The notes under the pieces: model-generated
Databases searched by the model: none
Seen by the model: the letters and a program-made list of their open reading frames with translations, nothing else
What the model was told of the DNA's origin: nothing
Assembly: GCF_900454025.1 (NCBI RefSeq)
Contig: NZ_UGQM01000001.1
Location: 1,922,001-1,986,000, forward strand
Source of the DNA: Mycolicibacterium gilvum
Lineage (GTDB): Bacteria > Actinomycetota > Actinomycetes > Mycobacteriales > Mycobacteriaceae
Length of the DNA stretch: 64,000 nucleotides
Direction: 5' to 3'
Program-made: the position numbers and the translations under genes
Part shown: in pieces, positions 54,423-61,434 of the stretch
How the letters are laid out: each line of letters opens with the position of its first letter
Position numbering within the stretch: the stretch's first letter is position 1

Positions 54423-55940
54423 TCACTTCACCGCGAAGGTGATGGAGTGCCAACCGGTCGCGCCGTCGGGCACGGGGTCGGCCCGGTCCGGCGTCTGCGT
54501 GTACCCGCTGTCGTCGGTGGCGCGGACGGTGATCGTGTGGAAGCCGGTGTCGCGGGCTTCCCATGCATAGCTCCACATCCGCCAGGTGTCCCCGGAATAG
54601 CTGTCGCCGAGCGTCGCCTGTTCCCAGGGGCCGTCGTCCATCTGCACCTCGACGCTGCGCACCCCGCGATTCTGCGCCCAGGCGACGCCGCCGAACGTCA
54701 CCGGTCCGAGCGCGACGTCCTGACCACTGCGGGGTACGTCGACGCGCGACGCGGTCTTGATCGGCCCGCGTGCCGACCATCCGAGCCGCGTCCAGTACGC
54801 CTGAGCCCGATCGAAACGGGTCAACTCCAGGGCGGTGACCCATTTGGTGGCCGAGACGTAGCCGTACAGACCGGGCACCACCAGCCGGGCCGGGTAGCCG
54901 TGTTCGATCGGCAGCGGTTCACCGTTCATGCCGATCGCCAACAGCGCATCGTCGCCGGTGAGTGCCTCCACCGGGGTTCCCGCGGTCCACCCGTCCACCG
55001 ACATCGACAGCACCATGTCGGCGCCGCTGCGCACCCCGGCTTCGGCGAGCAGATCCTTGACCCGGTACCCCGTCCACACCGCATTCGAAATCAGCTCGCC
55101 GCCAACCGGGTTGGAGACGCACGTCAAGGTGATCACCTTCTCGACGACCTCGAAGCGGTCGAGATCCTCGTAGGTGAACGTGACTTCGCGGTCGACCATG
55201 CCGTGGATGCGCAGCCGCCACTCCGAGCGGCTCAATTGCGGCACGGACAGCGCCGTGTCGATCCGGTAGAAGTCGTCGTTTCCGGTGACCCAGGACGGCA
55301 GCTCAACTCCCTTGGGCTGCACAGACTCCGGGATCGGGGCGGCAGGCGTGTCGATGCGGGGGAGGGCGAAGGCGTCACGGTCGCCGGCGACCGACGACGC
55401 CAGCCGGCTGATCACCACACCGGCGACACCGCTCACCGCACCCGCGGCCAGCAGGCCGATGGTCAGCAGCGAGCGCCGCCTGCCCGGGTCGGTCCCCGTC
55501 TCGGAGGAGGGGCCATCAAGCCTGTCCGACTGCAGGATTCGCAGGACAGCGACTCCGCAGGCCGTCCCGATCAGGGTCGGGATGATGTCGGCGCCGGTCG
55601 AGCCGGCGCGCGAGAGCACCGCTGCGCACCCGATTCCGCCGGCGATCACGATCGCGATGCTGCCGACGGGCCGACGTCTGGTCTCGGCCAGGCCCGCGAC
55701 TGCGGCGATCGCCGCGATCGTCAGCAGCACCATCACGGCCAGCGCCAGCTTGTCGGCCGTGCCGAACGTGGCGATCGCCCACTCCTTGACCGGGCCCGGG
55801 GTGAGGTCGATGACCGACGAGCCGACGGCGGTTCGCACGTCGGCCTCGGGGCCGAATGCGGCGCCGACCAGCGAGGCGACCCCCACCGCCACCGCGGCGG
55901 CCGCGACGCCTCCTGCCGCTCTGACGCCCGGTGTGGTCAT
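54423..55940 (-). CDS. Membrane-anchored molybdopterin oxidoreductase, sulfite-oxidase family
   Basis: 505 residues. Five hydrophobic segments in residues 8-180 (for example [19 protein letters not shown] and [20 protein letters not shown]) anchor it; the rest is a sulfite-oxidase-type domain outside the membrane. The molybdenum-binding Cys is Cys274 in [20 protein letters not shown], followed by [20 protein letters not shown] and a C-terminal Mo-cofactor dimerisation domain ([19 protein letters not shown]). It resembles mycobacterial Rv0218-type proteins. The substrate is unknown. Upstream of, and nearly abutting, ligB. Confidence 0.9.
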   Translation of the reverse strand: MTTPGVRAAGGVAAAAVAVGVASLVGAAFGPEADVRTAVGSSVIDLTPGPVKEWAIATFGTADKLALAVMVLLTIAAIAAVAGLAETRRRPVGSIAIVIAGGIGCAAVLSRAGSTGADIIPTLIGTACGVAVLRILQSDRLDGPSSETGTDPGRRRSLLTIGLLAAGAVSGVAGVVISRLASSVAGDRDAFALPRIDTPAAPIPESVQPKGVELPSWVTGNDDFYRIDTALSVPQLSRSEWRLRIHGMVDREVTFTYEDLDRFEVVEKVITLTCVSNPVGGELISNAVWTGYRVKDLLAEAGVRSGADMVLSMSVDGWTAGTPVEALTGDDALLAIGMNGEPLPIEHGYPARLVVPGLYGYVSATKWVTALELTRFDRAQAYWTRLGWSARGPIKTASRVDVPRSGQDVALGPVTFGGVAWAQNRGVRSVEVQMDDGPWEQATLGDSYSGDTWRMWSYAWEARDTGFHTITVRATDDSGYTQTPDRADPVPDGATGWHSITFAVK

Positions 55941-56057
55941 GAGGCCAAAGTACCGCCGCGGAGAACCCGAAATCCTTACCGAAGCATGTCATCGGCTAGG
56001 TTGCTTATGAGCTTTACACATTGACCATCAGTTGGAACGTTCGCGAAAGGCAGACAG

Positions 56058-56825
56058 ATGGAGATCGAGGGCAAGAAGGCCATCATCGTCGGTGGTGCGT
56101 CGGGCTTCGGACGGGCGACCGCCGAGGCACTGGCCAAGCGCGGCGCCACCGTCGCGGTACTCGACCGACCGCAGTCCAAGGGCAAGGAAGTCGCCGACCA
56201 GATCGGCGGCACCTTCTACGAGGTCGACATCACCGACTTCGAGGGCACCGAGTCTGTGCTGAACAAGGTCGTCGAGGACCTCGGCGGCCTGCACATCGCG
56301 GTCACCACCGCCGGAGGCGGCATCGCCGAACGCACGGTGAAGAAGGACGGACCGCACAGCCTCGACTCGTTCCGCAAGAGCATCGACCTGAACCTGATCG
56401 GCACGTTCAACATCAGCCGGATCGCCGCGTGGCACATGTCGAAGAACGAGCCGGTCGACGACGAGGCCGAAGAGCGGGGCGTCATCATCAACACCGCGTC
56501 CATCGCGGCGTTCGAGGGTCAGATCGGGCAGTTGGCCTACACCGCGTCGAAGGCGGCCATCGCCGGTATGTGCCTGACTATGGCCCGCGACCTCGGCAGC
56601 CTCGGTATCCGGGCCCTGGCGATCGCGCCGAGCCTGTTCGCCACCGGTCTGACCGAGGGCATCCCGGACGAGTTCGCGACCGTGCTCACCAAGGATGCGG
56701 CCTTCCCGAAGCGTCTCGGCAAGCCCGAGGAGTACGCCAAGCTCGCCGTCGCGATCGTCGAGAACCCGATGCTCAACGGGCAGTGCCTGCGCCTGGACGC
56801 CGGTCAGCGCTTCGCCCCCAAGTAA
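56058..56825 (+). CDS. SDR, 3-hydroxyacyl-CoA dehydrogenase type 2 (HSD10-like)
   Basis: 255 residues. Cofactor motif IIVGGASGFGRATAEALA, Asp in AVLDRPQSKG for NAD preference, TTAGGG as the NNAG equivalent, catalytic Ser in INTASIAAFEG, and YTASK. The sequence order matches mammalian HSD10/ERAB-type enzymes that oxidise short branched 3-hydroxyacyl-CoAs and steroids; mycobacterial Rv1144 is of this type. ATG at 56058 with AAAGG upstream. Divergent from the sulfite-oxidase-type gene; a family B palindrome follows. Confidence 0.92.
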   Translation: MEIEGKKAIIVGGASGFGRATAEALAKRGATVAVLDRPQSKGKEVADQIGGTFYEVDITDFEGTESVLNKVVEDLGGLHIAVTTAGGGIAERTVKKDGPHSLDSFRKSIDLNLIGTFNISRIAAWHMSKNEPVDDEAEERGVIINTASIAAFEGQIGQLAYTASKAAIAGMCLTMARDLGSLGIRALAIAPSLFATGLTEGIPDEFATVLTKDAAFPKRLGKPEEYAKLAVAIVENPMLNGQCLRLDAGQRFAPK

Positions 56826-56836
56826 GTAGCCGCCGC

Positions 56837-56885
56837 GATTTCGGTGTCGTTGGTCAATCTGAGGTTGACCAACGACACCGAAATC
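56837..56885. repeat. Intergenic palindrome family B, copy 2
   Basis: Perfect 20-bp arms (56837-56856 and 56866-56885) with a 9-nt loop, arm core GATTTCGGTGTCG. It lies 11 bp past the SDR stop and before the next gene on the same strand, so it could separate the two transcripts. Confidence 0.88.
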
Positions 56886-56903
56886 GCCATTAGGGTGGTT
56901 CGG

Positions 56904-57956
56904 GTGCCAGTCGATGTGACACTGACCGATGACGCCGTGGCCGCCCTGCAGGAGTGGGTGCGTCGGACCGGTCTCGGCTCGGTGGTCTCCGACGTCGAGC
57001 CGCTGACCGGCGGGTCGCAGAACATCGTGGTGCGAGTGCGACTCGACGGCAGCGACGTCGTCCTGCGACGGCCGCCGCAGCATCCGAGACCGACGAGCAA
57101 CGACACGATGCGCCGTGAGATCGCCGTGCTGCAGACGCTGCGCGGCACCGATGTCCCGCACCCGGAGTTCATCGCCGGGTGCGAGGACCTCGACGTGCTC
57201 GGCGTGGTGTTCTATCTGATGCAGGCCGTCGACGGGTTCAACCCCGGCACCGAGATCGACGAGGCCTATGTCCGGGATGCGGGAATGCGGCACCGGGTCG
57301 GCCTCTCCTATGCGGCCAGCCTGGCCAGGTTGGGCGCCGTCCCGTGGGAGGGCAGTCCACTGGCGGCGCTCAAACGCCCGGGATCCTTTCTGGCACGCCA
57401 GGTTCCGCAGTTTCTCCGGCTGCTCGAAAGCTATCGGCACGAGAACTATGCACCTGAGTCGTTCCCGTCGGTCCATGTGCTCGCCGAGTGGCTGGAGGCA
57501 CACCGTCCTCCCGACAGCGAGCCCGGGATCATGCACGGCGACTGCCATCTCAACAATGTGCTGTTGCGGCGCGACGTTCCCGAGCTCGCCGCGTTCATCG
57601 ACTGGGAGATGTGTACGGTCGGCGACCCGCTGCTGGACCTCGGCTGGTTGCTGGTGTGCTGGCCCGACGGCCCGAACCCGATCGATGCCGGCTCCGCGCT
57701 CGGTGCGCTCGGCGGGCTGGCGTCGCGGGCCGAGCTGATCGACGCGTACCGGGATGCGGGTGGCCGTCCGACAACACACCTGGACTGGTACATCGCGATG
57801 GCCTGTTTCAAACTCGCGATCGTCATCGAGGGCACCTGGTCGCGGTATCTCGCCGGGCGTGCCAGCGCCGAGGCGGGGGAGAGGCTGCACGCGTCGGCGG
57901 AGAATCTGATCGCGCTGGGCACGCGGGTGTCGACGGGAGACAACCCGTTCGTGTGA
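56904..57956 (+). CDS. Phosphotransferase-family protein (ACAD10/FadE36-associated kinase fold)
   Basis: 350 residues. GSQNIVVRVRLDGSDVVLRR is the nucleotide-binding beta sheet, YLMQAVDGFNPGT the hinge, IMHGDCHLNNVLLR the catalytic loop, and FIDWEMCTVGDPLLDLGWLL the metal-binding DW segment. This subgroup corresponds to the kinase domain of human ACAD10, linked to 4-hydroxyacyl-CoA phosphorylation and breakdown. The GTG at 56904 has AGGG upstream; in-frame codons further upstream run through the palindrome and are rejected. Convergent with the TauE-type gene with no gap. Confidence 0.88.
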   Translation: MPVDVTLTDDAVAALQEWVRRTGLGSVVSDVEPLTGGSQNIVVRVRLDGSDVVLRRPPQHPRPTSNDTMRREIAVLQTLRGTDVPHPEFIAGCEDLDVLGVVFYLMQAVDGFNPGTEIDEAYVRDAGMRHRVGLSYAASLARLGAVPWEGSPLAALKRPGSFLARQVPQFLRLLESYRHENYAPESFPSVHVLAEWLEAHRPPDSEPGIMHGDCHLNNVLLRRDVPELAAFIDWEMCTVGDPLLDLGWLLVCWPDGPNPIDAGSALGALGGLASRAELIDAYRDAGGRPTTHLDWYIAMACFKLAIVIEGTWSRYLAGRASAEAGERLHASAENLIALGTRVSTGDNPFV

Positions 57957-58727
57957 TCAGCGGTAGGCGTCGATCCCGAGTTTGACCGCGAGCGCCACCC
58001 CGGCAAGGCCGATCGCGAGTCGCATGGGTCTGTCCGGGGTGCGTCGCACCACCACCGGCCCGATCCGGGAACCGACGAGACACCCCGCGCCCAGCGCCAG
58101 CACCGCGACCCACTGCACGGGCGCCACCACCGCGAAGATCACCGCCGCGACACCGTTGGCGACACCGAGCACCACGTTCTTGGCCGCATTGGCGTGGGCG
58201 AGCGTCTCGCCGCCGAGGCGCAGGAACATCGCGAGCAGCAGCACGCCGGCCGCAGCGCCGAAGTAGCCGCCGTAGATGCAGATCGCGAACACCGCGAGGC
58301 CTTGTACGGCCAGGCTCAGGGTGCGTCGGCGACGGGATGCGGTCGAGGGGTCCCCGGCCGGGCGCACGGGCAGAAGAATTGCCAGAGAGGCGAACCCGAG
58401 CAGCGCAGGAACGATCTTCTCGAAGCCTTCGGCGGGTGTCGACAGGAGCAGCACGGCACCGGTGACGCCGCCGAGCACGGCGAACGGGATCGCCCGTGTC
58501 AACAGGGTGCGCTGACCTCGCAACTCGGGTCGGGAGCCGAGGACCGAACCGACCCCGTTGAACACCAGCGCGACCGTGTTGGTGACATTGGCCGTCACGG
58601 GAGGCAGACCGGCCACCAGCAGCGCTGGATACGTGGCGACCGAGGCCAGCCCGGCGATGCTTCCGGTCAGCCCGCCGAGGATTCCGGCTGCGAACAGCAT
58701 TACCGCATGCAGCCAGGACACCGGCAC
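57957..58727 (-). CDS. TauE/SafE-family sulfite/anion exporter-like permease
   Basis: About 256 residues with seven to eight hydrophobic helices. The N-terminal half has AAGILGGLTGSIAGLASVAT and PPVTANVTNTVALVFNG, the second half IYGGYFGAAAGVLLLAMF and NAAKNVVLGVANGVAAVIFA, the internal repeat typical of the TauE/SafE (DUF81) family of organosulfonate/sulfite-type transporters. The start is GTG 58727 (GCGGG 6 bases upstream) or GTG 58721; the first in-frame ATG at 58793 lies in the terminator hairpin and is rejected. A link to the sulfite-oxidase-type gene nearby is possible but not shown. Confidence 0.87.
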   Translation of the reverse strand: MPVSWLHAVMLFAAGILGGLTGSIAGLASVATYPALLVAGLPPVTANVTNTVALVFNGVGSVLGSRPELRGQRTLLTRAIPFAVLGGVTGAVLLLSTPAEGFEKIVPALLGFASLAILLPVRPAGDPSTASRRRRTLSLAVQGLAVFAICIYGGYFGAAAGVLLLAMFLRLGGETLAHANAAKNVVLGVANGVAAVIFAVVAPVQWVAVLALGAGCLVGSRIGPVVVRRTPDRPMRLAIGLAGVALAVKLGIDAYR

Positions 58728-58768
58728 ATTGTGCCCGCAGGTGGTCTCGTGTACGCAGTCGGCAGACG

Positions 58769-58808
58769 GCGAAACCCTGCCGGTGCGGTGCACCGGCAGG
58801 GTTTTCGC
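58769..58808. terminator. Rho-independent-type terminator
   Basis: Near-perfect inverted repeat (arms 58769-58785 and 58791-58808, with GCCGGTG/CACCGGC core and a 5-nt loop). It follows the minus-strand WGxxGxxG gene and precedes the TauE-type gene on the same strand, so it most likely ends the former transcript. Confidence 0.8.
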
Positions 58809-58817
58809 GTGTGACTG

Positions 58818-59084
58818 CTAGACCCGCGGGGGGTTGACCGTGCCGGTGTTGGCGGCCGGCCGGTAGTCGGCGTCCTTGCGCCGCTTGAGCCCTGCGAGTC
58901 CCACCAGACCCAGCAGGCCGGCGAGGCCCCACAGACCCGTGTTGTCGCCGTCCTCCTGCTCGGCCTCCTGCGCGACGACGGTTGTGGTCGTGGCCGGAGC
59001 CACCGTCTCGGTGGCGTTCGCGATTCCCGCGCCGCCGAACAGCAGCGTCGCAGCAGTACTACCGATGATCAGTGATTTACGCAT
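58818..59084 (-). CDS. Small secreted WGxxGxxG-type membrane-anchored protein
   Basis: 88 residues. A clear signal peptide, MRKSLIIGSTAATLLFGGAG then IANA/TET, is followed by a short Thr/Glu-rich stretch (TTTTVVAQEAEQEDGDN) and a C-terminal hydrophobic segment with the repeating pattern WGLAGLLGLVGLAGLKRRKD. This matches the WGxxGxxG class of short bacterial surface proteins, where Trp-Gly and basic residues end the anchor. A tail of about 15 residues (RPAANTGTVNPPRV) follows, unlike a strict C-terminal sorting tail. ATG at 59084 with GGGAGG. Function unknown; unrelated to its neighbours. Confidence 0.82.
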   Translation of the reverse strand: MRKSLIIGSTAATLLFGGAGIANATETVAPATTTTVVAQEAEQEDGDNTGLWGLAGLLGLVGLAGLKRRKDADYRPAANTGTVNPPRV

Positions 59085-59450
59085 GTTTTCCTCCCGTATG
59101 TAGAGCGTTCGCTCTCGCGGGCAACCAATAGCCCGCCTGGTCGGGGATAAACCTGGGTTTGCCATAAACGTAGAGATTCGCAGCGAAACAGCCGCGTTCG
59201 ACGTCGCATCGGCGCACTCGATCCCTGCGCTCGGCGTTACCGATAGCCAAATATGTTGAGCAGCTTCATAAACCGTATGACGTGCGATTTCGACGGCTGC
59301 GCTGAGCGACGGCGGGCGACCTGACTGCTGGTGCCGCTTCGCATTATGGATTTGCTGGTTCGCTTTCTGGTGAGGATTTAGCAAAAGCCGTGATCTGGCT
59401 GGGTGCTATCCGGTTGCATCATCGTCTCCGCCGCGTCTAGCATCGCTGAC
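59085..59450. other. Gene-free, less GC-rich intergenic region with two short hairpins
   Basis: No convincing gene on either strand; GC content looks lower than in the flanks. Two inverted repeats lie next to the small secreted protein gene: AGAGCG-TT-CGCTCT at 59102-59115 and GCGGGC-N8-GCCCGC at 59117-59136. They could be a 5' UTR structure or operator of that minus-strand gene. The right part should contain the promoter of the attenuator-controlled gene. Confidence 0.5.
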
Positions 59451-59492
59451 GTGCCGAAGCTCCTCGTAGTAGCAACCCGCAGCGGGGTCTGA
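59451..59492 (+). CDS. Leader peptide (13 residues, Leu/Val codons)
   Basis: Short frame from GTG to TGA encoding VPKLLVVATRSGV. Two Leu and two Val codons in a row (CTC CTC GTA GTA) are what a branched-chain amino-acid attenuator would use to sense leucine or valine supply. No strong ribosome site is seen. Overlapping hairpins follow immediately. The interpretation rests on position and codon pattern, not on a recognised family. Confidence 0.5.
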   Translation: MPKLLVVATRSGV

Positions 59493-59519
59493 TCCAGACC
59501 GACCCCTCGCTGTGGGTCG
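59475..59519 (+). promoter_or_regulatory. Candidate transcription attenuator
   Basis: Mutually exclusive stems overlap here: ACCC/GGGT at 59475-59488; GGTCTG/CAGACC at 59486-59500; CGACCC/GGGTCG at 59500-59519; and an alternative pairing of GGGGTC (59484-59489) with GACCCC (59501-59506), which would break the last hairpin. That is the arrangement of a translation-coupled attenuator. The T-tract after the last stem is weak. It controls the LeuA-domain gene 45 bp downstream. Confidence 0.5.
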
Positions 59520-59564
59520 TTGTCACTTCGTCGGTCGCTTTCTTTTCGAGCCCGAGGCCGGCAC

Positions 59565-60074
59565 ATGAACGTCTCTTCCAGTACGCATCCCACCACCGCG
59601 TCGTCTGCGTCGGCGTCGATGCCGTTCGCCGCTCACGTCGACGGTAGGACGCCCCGCGCGTTGCGCGAACCCGCGGAGAGAAAGTCGTTCGACGAATTTC
59701 TCGCCGAGTATGCGCCGACGAGCGGTCCGCTCCGGCTCGGTCAGTGGACCTGCGTCGACGATGACCGCCCCGGGCGCCGACTCGGGCCACAGGCACGGCA
59801 GTACCAGGCCACCCTCGCCGTCGGTGACCGGATCGCGACGTCGCGCGCCGCGGCGTGCGGGCCCGTCGCGGCGCTCACGGAGATGCTGCACGAGCATGGC
59901 GTCGCGATCGAGATGACCGCGTTCCATCAGGTGCCGGCCGGCGATCACACCGCGACGTTCATCCGCGGAAGTCGTTGCGGCGGCGAGCAGTGGGCGATGG
60001 GATGGTCCGACGACTCGACCGACTCGGCCCTGCGCGCCGTGATCGCCTGTGTCAACCGCCTGCTGACCGAGTGA
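59565..60074 (+). CDS. Stand-alone LeuA allosteric (regulatory) domain-like protein
   Basis: 169 residues. From about residue 55 it follows the C-terminal leucine-binding domain of 2-isopropylmalate synthase: LRLGQWTCVDDDRPG, ARQYQATLAVGDRIATSRAA, CGPVAALTEMLHEHGVAIEM, and the ending STDSALRAVIACVNRLLTE, comparable to ASLRAVVSAVNRA of mycobacterial LeuA. The catalytic TIM barrel is absent; the first 50 residues are a Ser/Thr-rich region and a short helix (KSFDEFLAEYAP). It may bind leucine and modulate LeuA or act as a sensor. The upstream Leu/Val leader fits a role in branched-chain amino-acid control. The ATG at 59565 is chosen since earlier in-frame starts lie in the attenuator tail. Confidence 0.78.
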   Translation: MNVSSSTHPTTASSASASMPFAAHVDGRTPRALREPAERKSFDEFLAEYAPTSGPLRLGQWTCVDDDRPGRRLGPQARQYQATLAVGDRIATSRAAACGPVAALTEMLHEHGVAIEMTAFHQVPAGDHTATFIRGSRCGGEQWAMGWSDDSTDSALRAVIACVNRLLTE

Positions 60075-60080
60075 CGAGCG

Positions 60081-60102
60081 CGCCGAAACTGCATTCCAGC
60101 AG
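60081..60102 (+). repeat. Intergenic palindrome family A, copy 5, left arm (split by IS)
   Basis: 22-nt left arm, one mismatch to copy 1, followed by 12 nt of loop and then the IS30-type element. The partner arm is at 61406-61427. Joining 60103-60114 to 61399-61405 restores a 19-nt loop, the length seen in all other copies. Confidence 0.85.
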
Positions 60103-60114
60103 CGGAAGTTCGGG

Positions 60115-61395
60115 GCGGATTCATACGGTCAGTGCAACATCCGTTGAATGGAGGAGTTGCTATGCCGTCGGGAGTGGCTGTTGGGTGGCCGGTGAAGCGG
60201 GAGTTCTTTGATCTGGTCTGTGACGGGATGCCTACGACCGAGGCATCGCTGGCGGTGGGTGTGTCGCGACGGACTGGATGGTTCTGGTGGCGCCAGGCTG
60301 GCGGGATGAAATTACGCAAAGGTGGTGATGGGCTCGGCGGTTTGGCCGATGCCGGCGATTTGGAACGTCCGGGTGGGCGCGGGCGCAGACTCAGCTTCGC
60401 GGAACGCTTTGAGATCGATCGCGGCTTGCAGGCAGGACGCAGTTATGCCGAGATCGGCCGTGAGCTGGGCCGCGACCGCTCGGTCATCGCCCGGGAAGTC
60501 AAGCGGAACTGTCTGCCCGACGGTCGTTACCACGCACTGATGGCCCATGCGGCTGCCAGCCAGAAAGCCCGCAGGCCCAAGACGTTCAAGCTCGACAACC
60601 CCGTGTTGTGTGCGCTGATCGCGGGGTGGATGGATGAGGGGTGGAGCCCCAAACTGATCTCGCAGGTGTTGGCCGAGGTCTACGCCGGTGACAAGCTGAT
60701 GCAGGTGAGTCACGAGACCATCTACCAATGCTTGTACGTGCAGACGCGCGGCTAGTTGCGCGCTGACCTGCATAAATGTCTCTCAACGAAACGTCAGGCC
60801 CGTAGCCCGCGAGGGCATCGTGGCCGCACCGGGGTTTATGACCCGGACACGATCTTCACCATTAGCGACCGCCCGGCCGAGGCCAATGACCGGGCCGTGC
60901 CTGGCCATTGGGAAGGTGATCTGATCCTGGGCGCTCGTCATGGCAGCGCCATCGGCACCCTGGTCGAGCGTTCCACCCGGTTTGTGATCTTGCTGCATCT
61001 GCCGGTCGATCACACCGCCCAATCGGTGGCGGCAGCGATGATCGAGGCTATGGGCGAACTGCCCGCCCATCTACGGCGCTCGATCACCTGGGACCGGGGT
61101 AGCGAGATGGCCAGCTGGAAACACATTCAGATGCAACTGAACTCGCCAGTGTTCTTCTGCGATCCTCATTCGCCATGGCAGCGCGGCACCAACGAGAACA
61201 CCAACCGGCTCCTGCGGTTCTGGTTCGAGAAGGGCAGCGACCTCAGCGTGCACACACGAGACGACCTCAACATCGTCGCGGCGAAACTCAACAACCGACC
61301 GCGACCCACCCTCGACCTCGACACACCCGCACAGCGCATGGCCGCCCTACTTAGCCAAGCCGCATAGCCGTGGCGCTAGCCGCTTGACTTTGCGC
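60115..61395 (+). mobile_element. IS30-family-type insertion sequence (about 1.28 kb)
   Basis: The element carries one transposase frame (interrupted) and lies exactly within the loop of a family A palindrome. GGG at 60112-60114 and 61396-61398 is the likely 3-bp target duplication, in the 2-3 bp range of IS30 elements. Terminal repeats are weak by eye (GCGGATTCATACGG at the left, GCGCAAAGTCAAGCGG at the right read inward). IS30-type enzymes are known to prefer palindromic targets, which fits the site. Confidence 0.75.
60162..61367 (+). pseudogene. IS30-family transposase interrupted by an in-frame amber codon
   Basis: One continuous frame of 401 sense codons except for TAG at 60753-60755, located in YVQTRG-stop-LRADLHKCL, where other IS30 transposases read through (a GAG to TAG change would explain it). 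The N-terminal part has the HTH region SFAERFEIDRGLQAGRSYAE and GRDRSVIAREVKRN. The second part has the DDE catalytic core: GHWEGDLILGA, ITWDRGSEMA and HSPWQRGTNENTN. ATG at 60162 follows GGAGGAG. Without readthrough no full transposase is made, so the copy is probably dead. A TTG at 60756 could only start a truncated catalytic half. Confidence 0.88.
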
Positions 61396-61405
61396 GGGTG
61401 ACCAG

Positions 61406-61427
61406 CTGCTGGAATGCAATGTCGGCG
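61406..61427 (+). repeat. Intergenic palindrome family A, copy 5, right arm (split by IS)
   Basis: 22-nt right arm matching the right arm of copy 1; its partner is 60081-60102 on the other side of the IS30-type element. It ends 8 bp before the stop of the convergent cyp136 gene. Confidence 0.85.
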
Positions 61428-61434
61428 GAAAAGG

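Noticed and set aside
53079-56024. A 981-codon open frame on the plus strand across ligB and the sulfite-oxidase-type gene
   Set aside because: It is antisense to two clear genes with family motifs. Its translation is low-complexity Arg/Ser/Ala-rich, typical of shadow frames in very GC-rich DNA.
58728-58793. Start of the TauE-type permease at the ATG complement of 58793
   Set aside because: This would place the N-terminus inside a terminator hairpin and add a non-hydrophobic stretch not expected in the family.
60756-61367. A separate gene starting at TTG 60756
   Set aside because: It is the in-frame continuation of the transposase after a single stop codon, without its own ribosome site; treated as part of a pseudogene.
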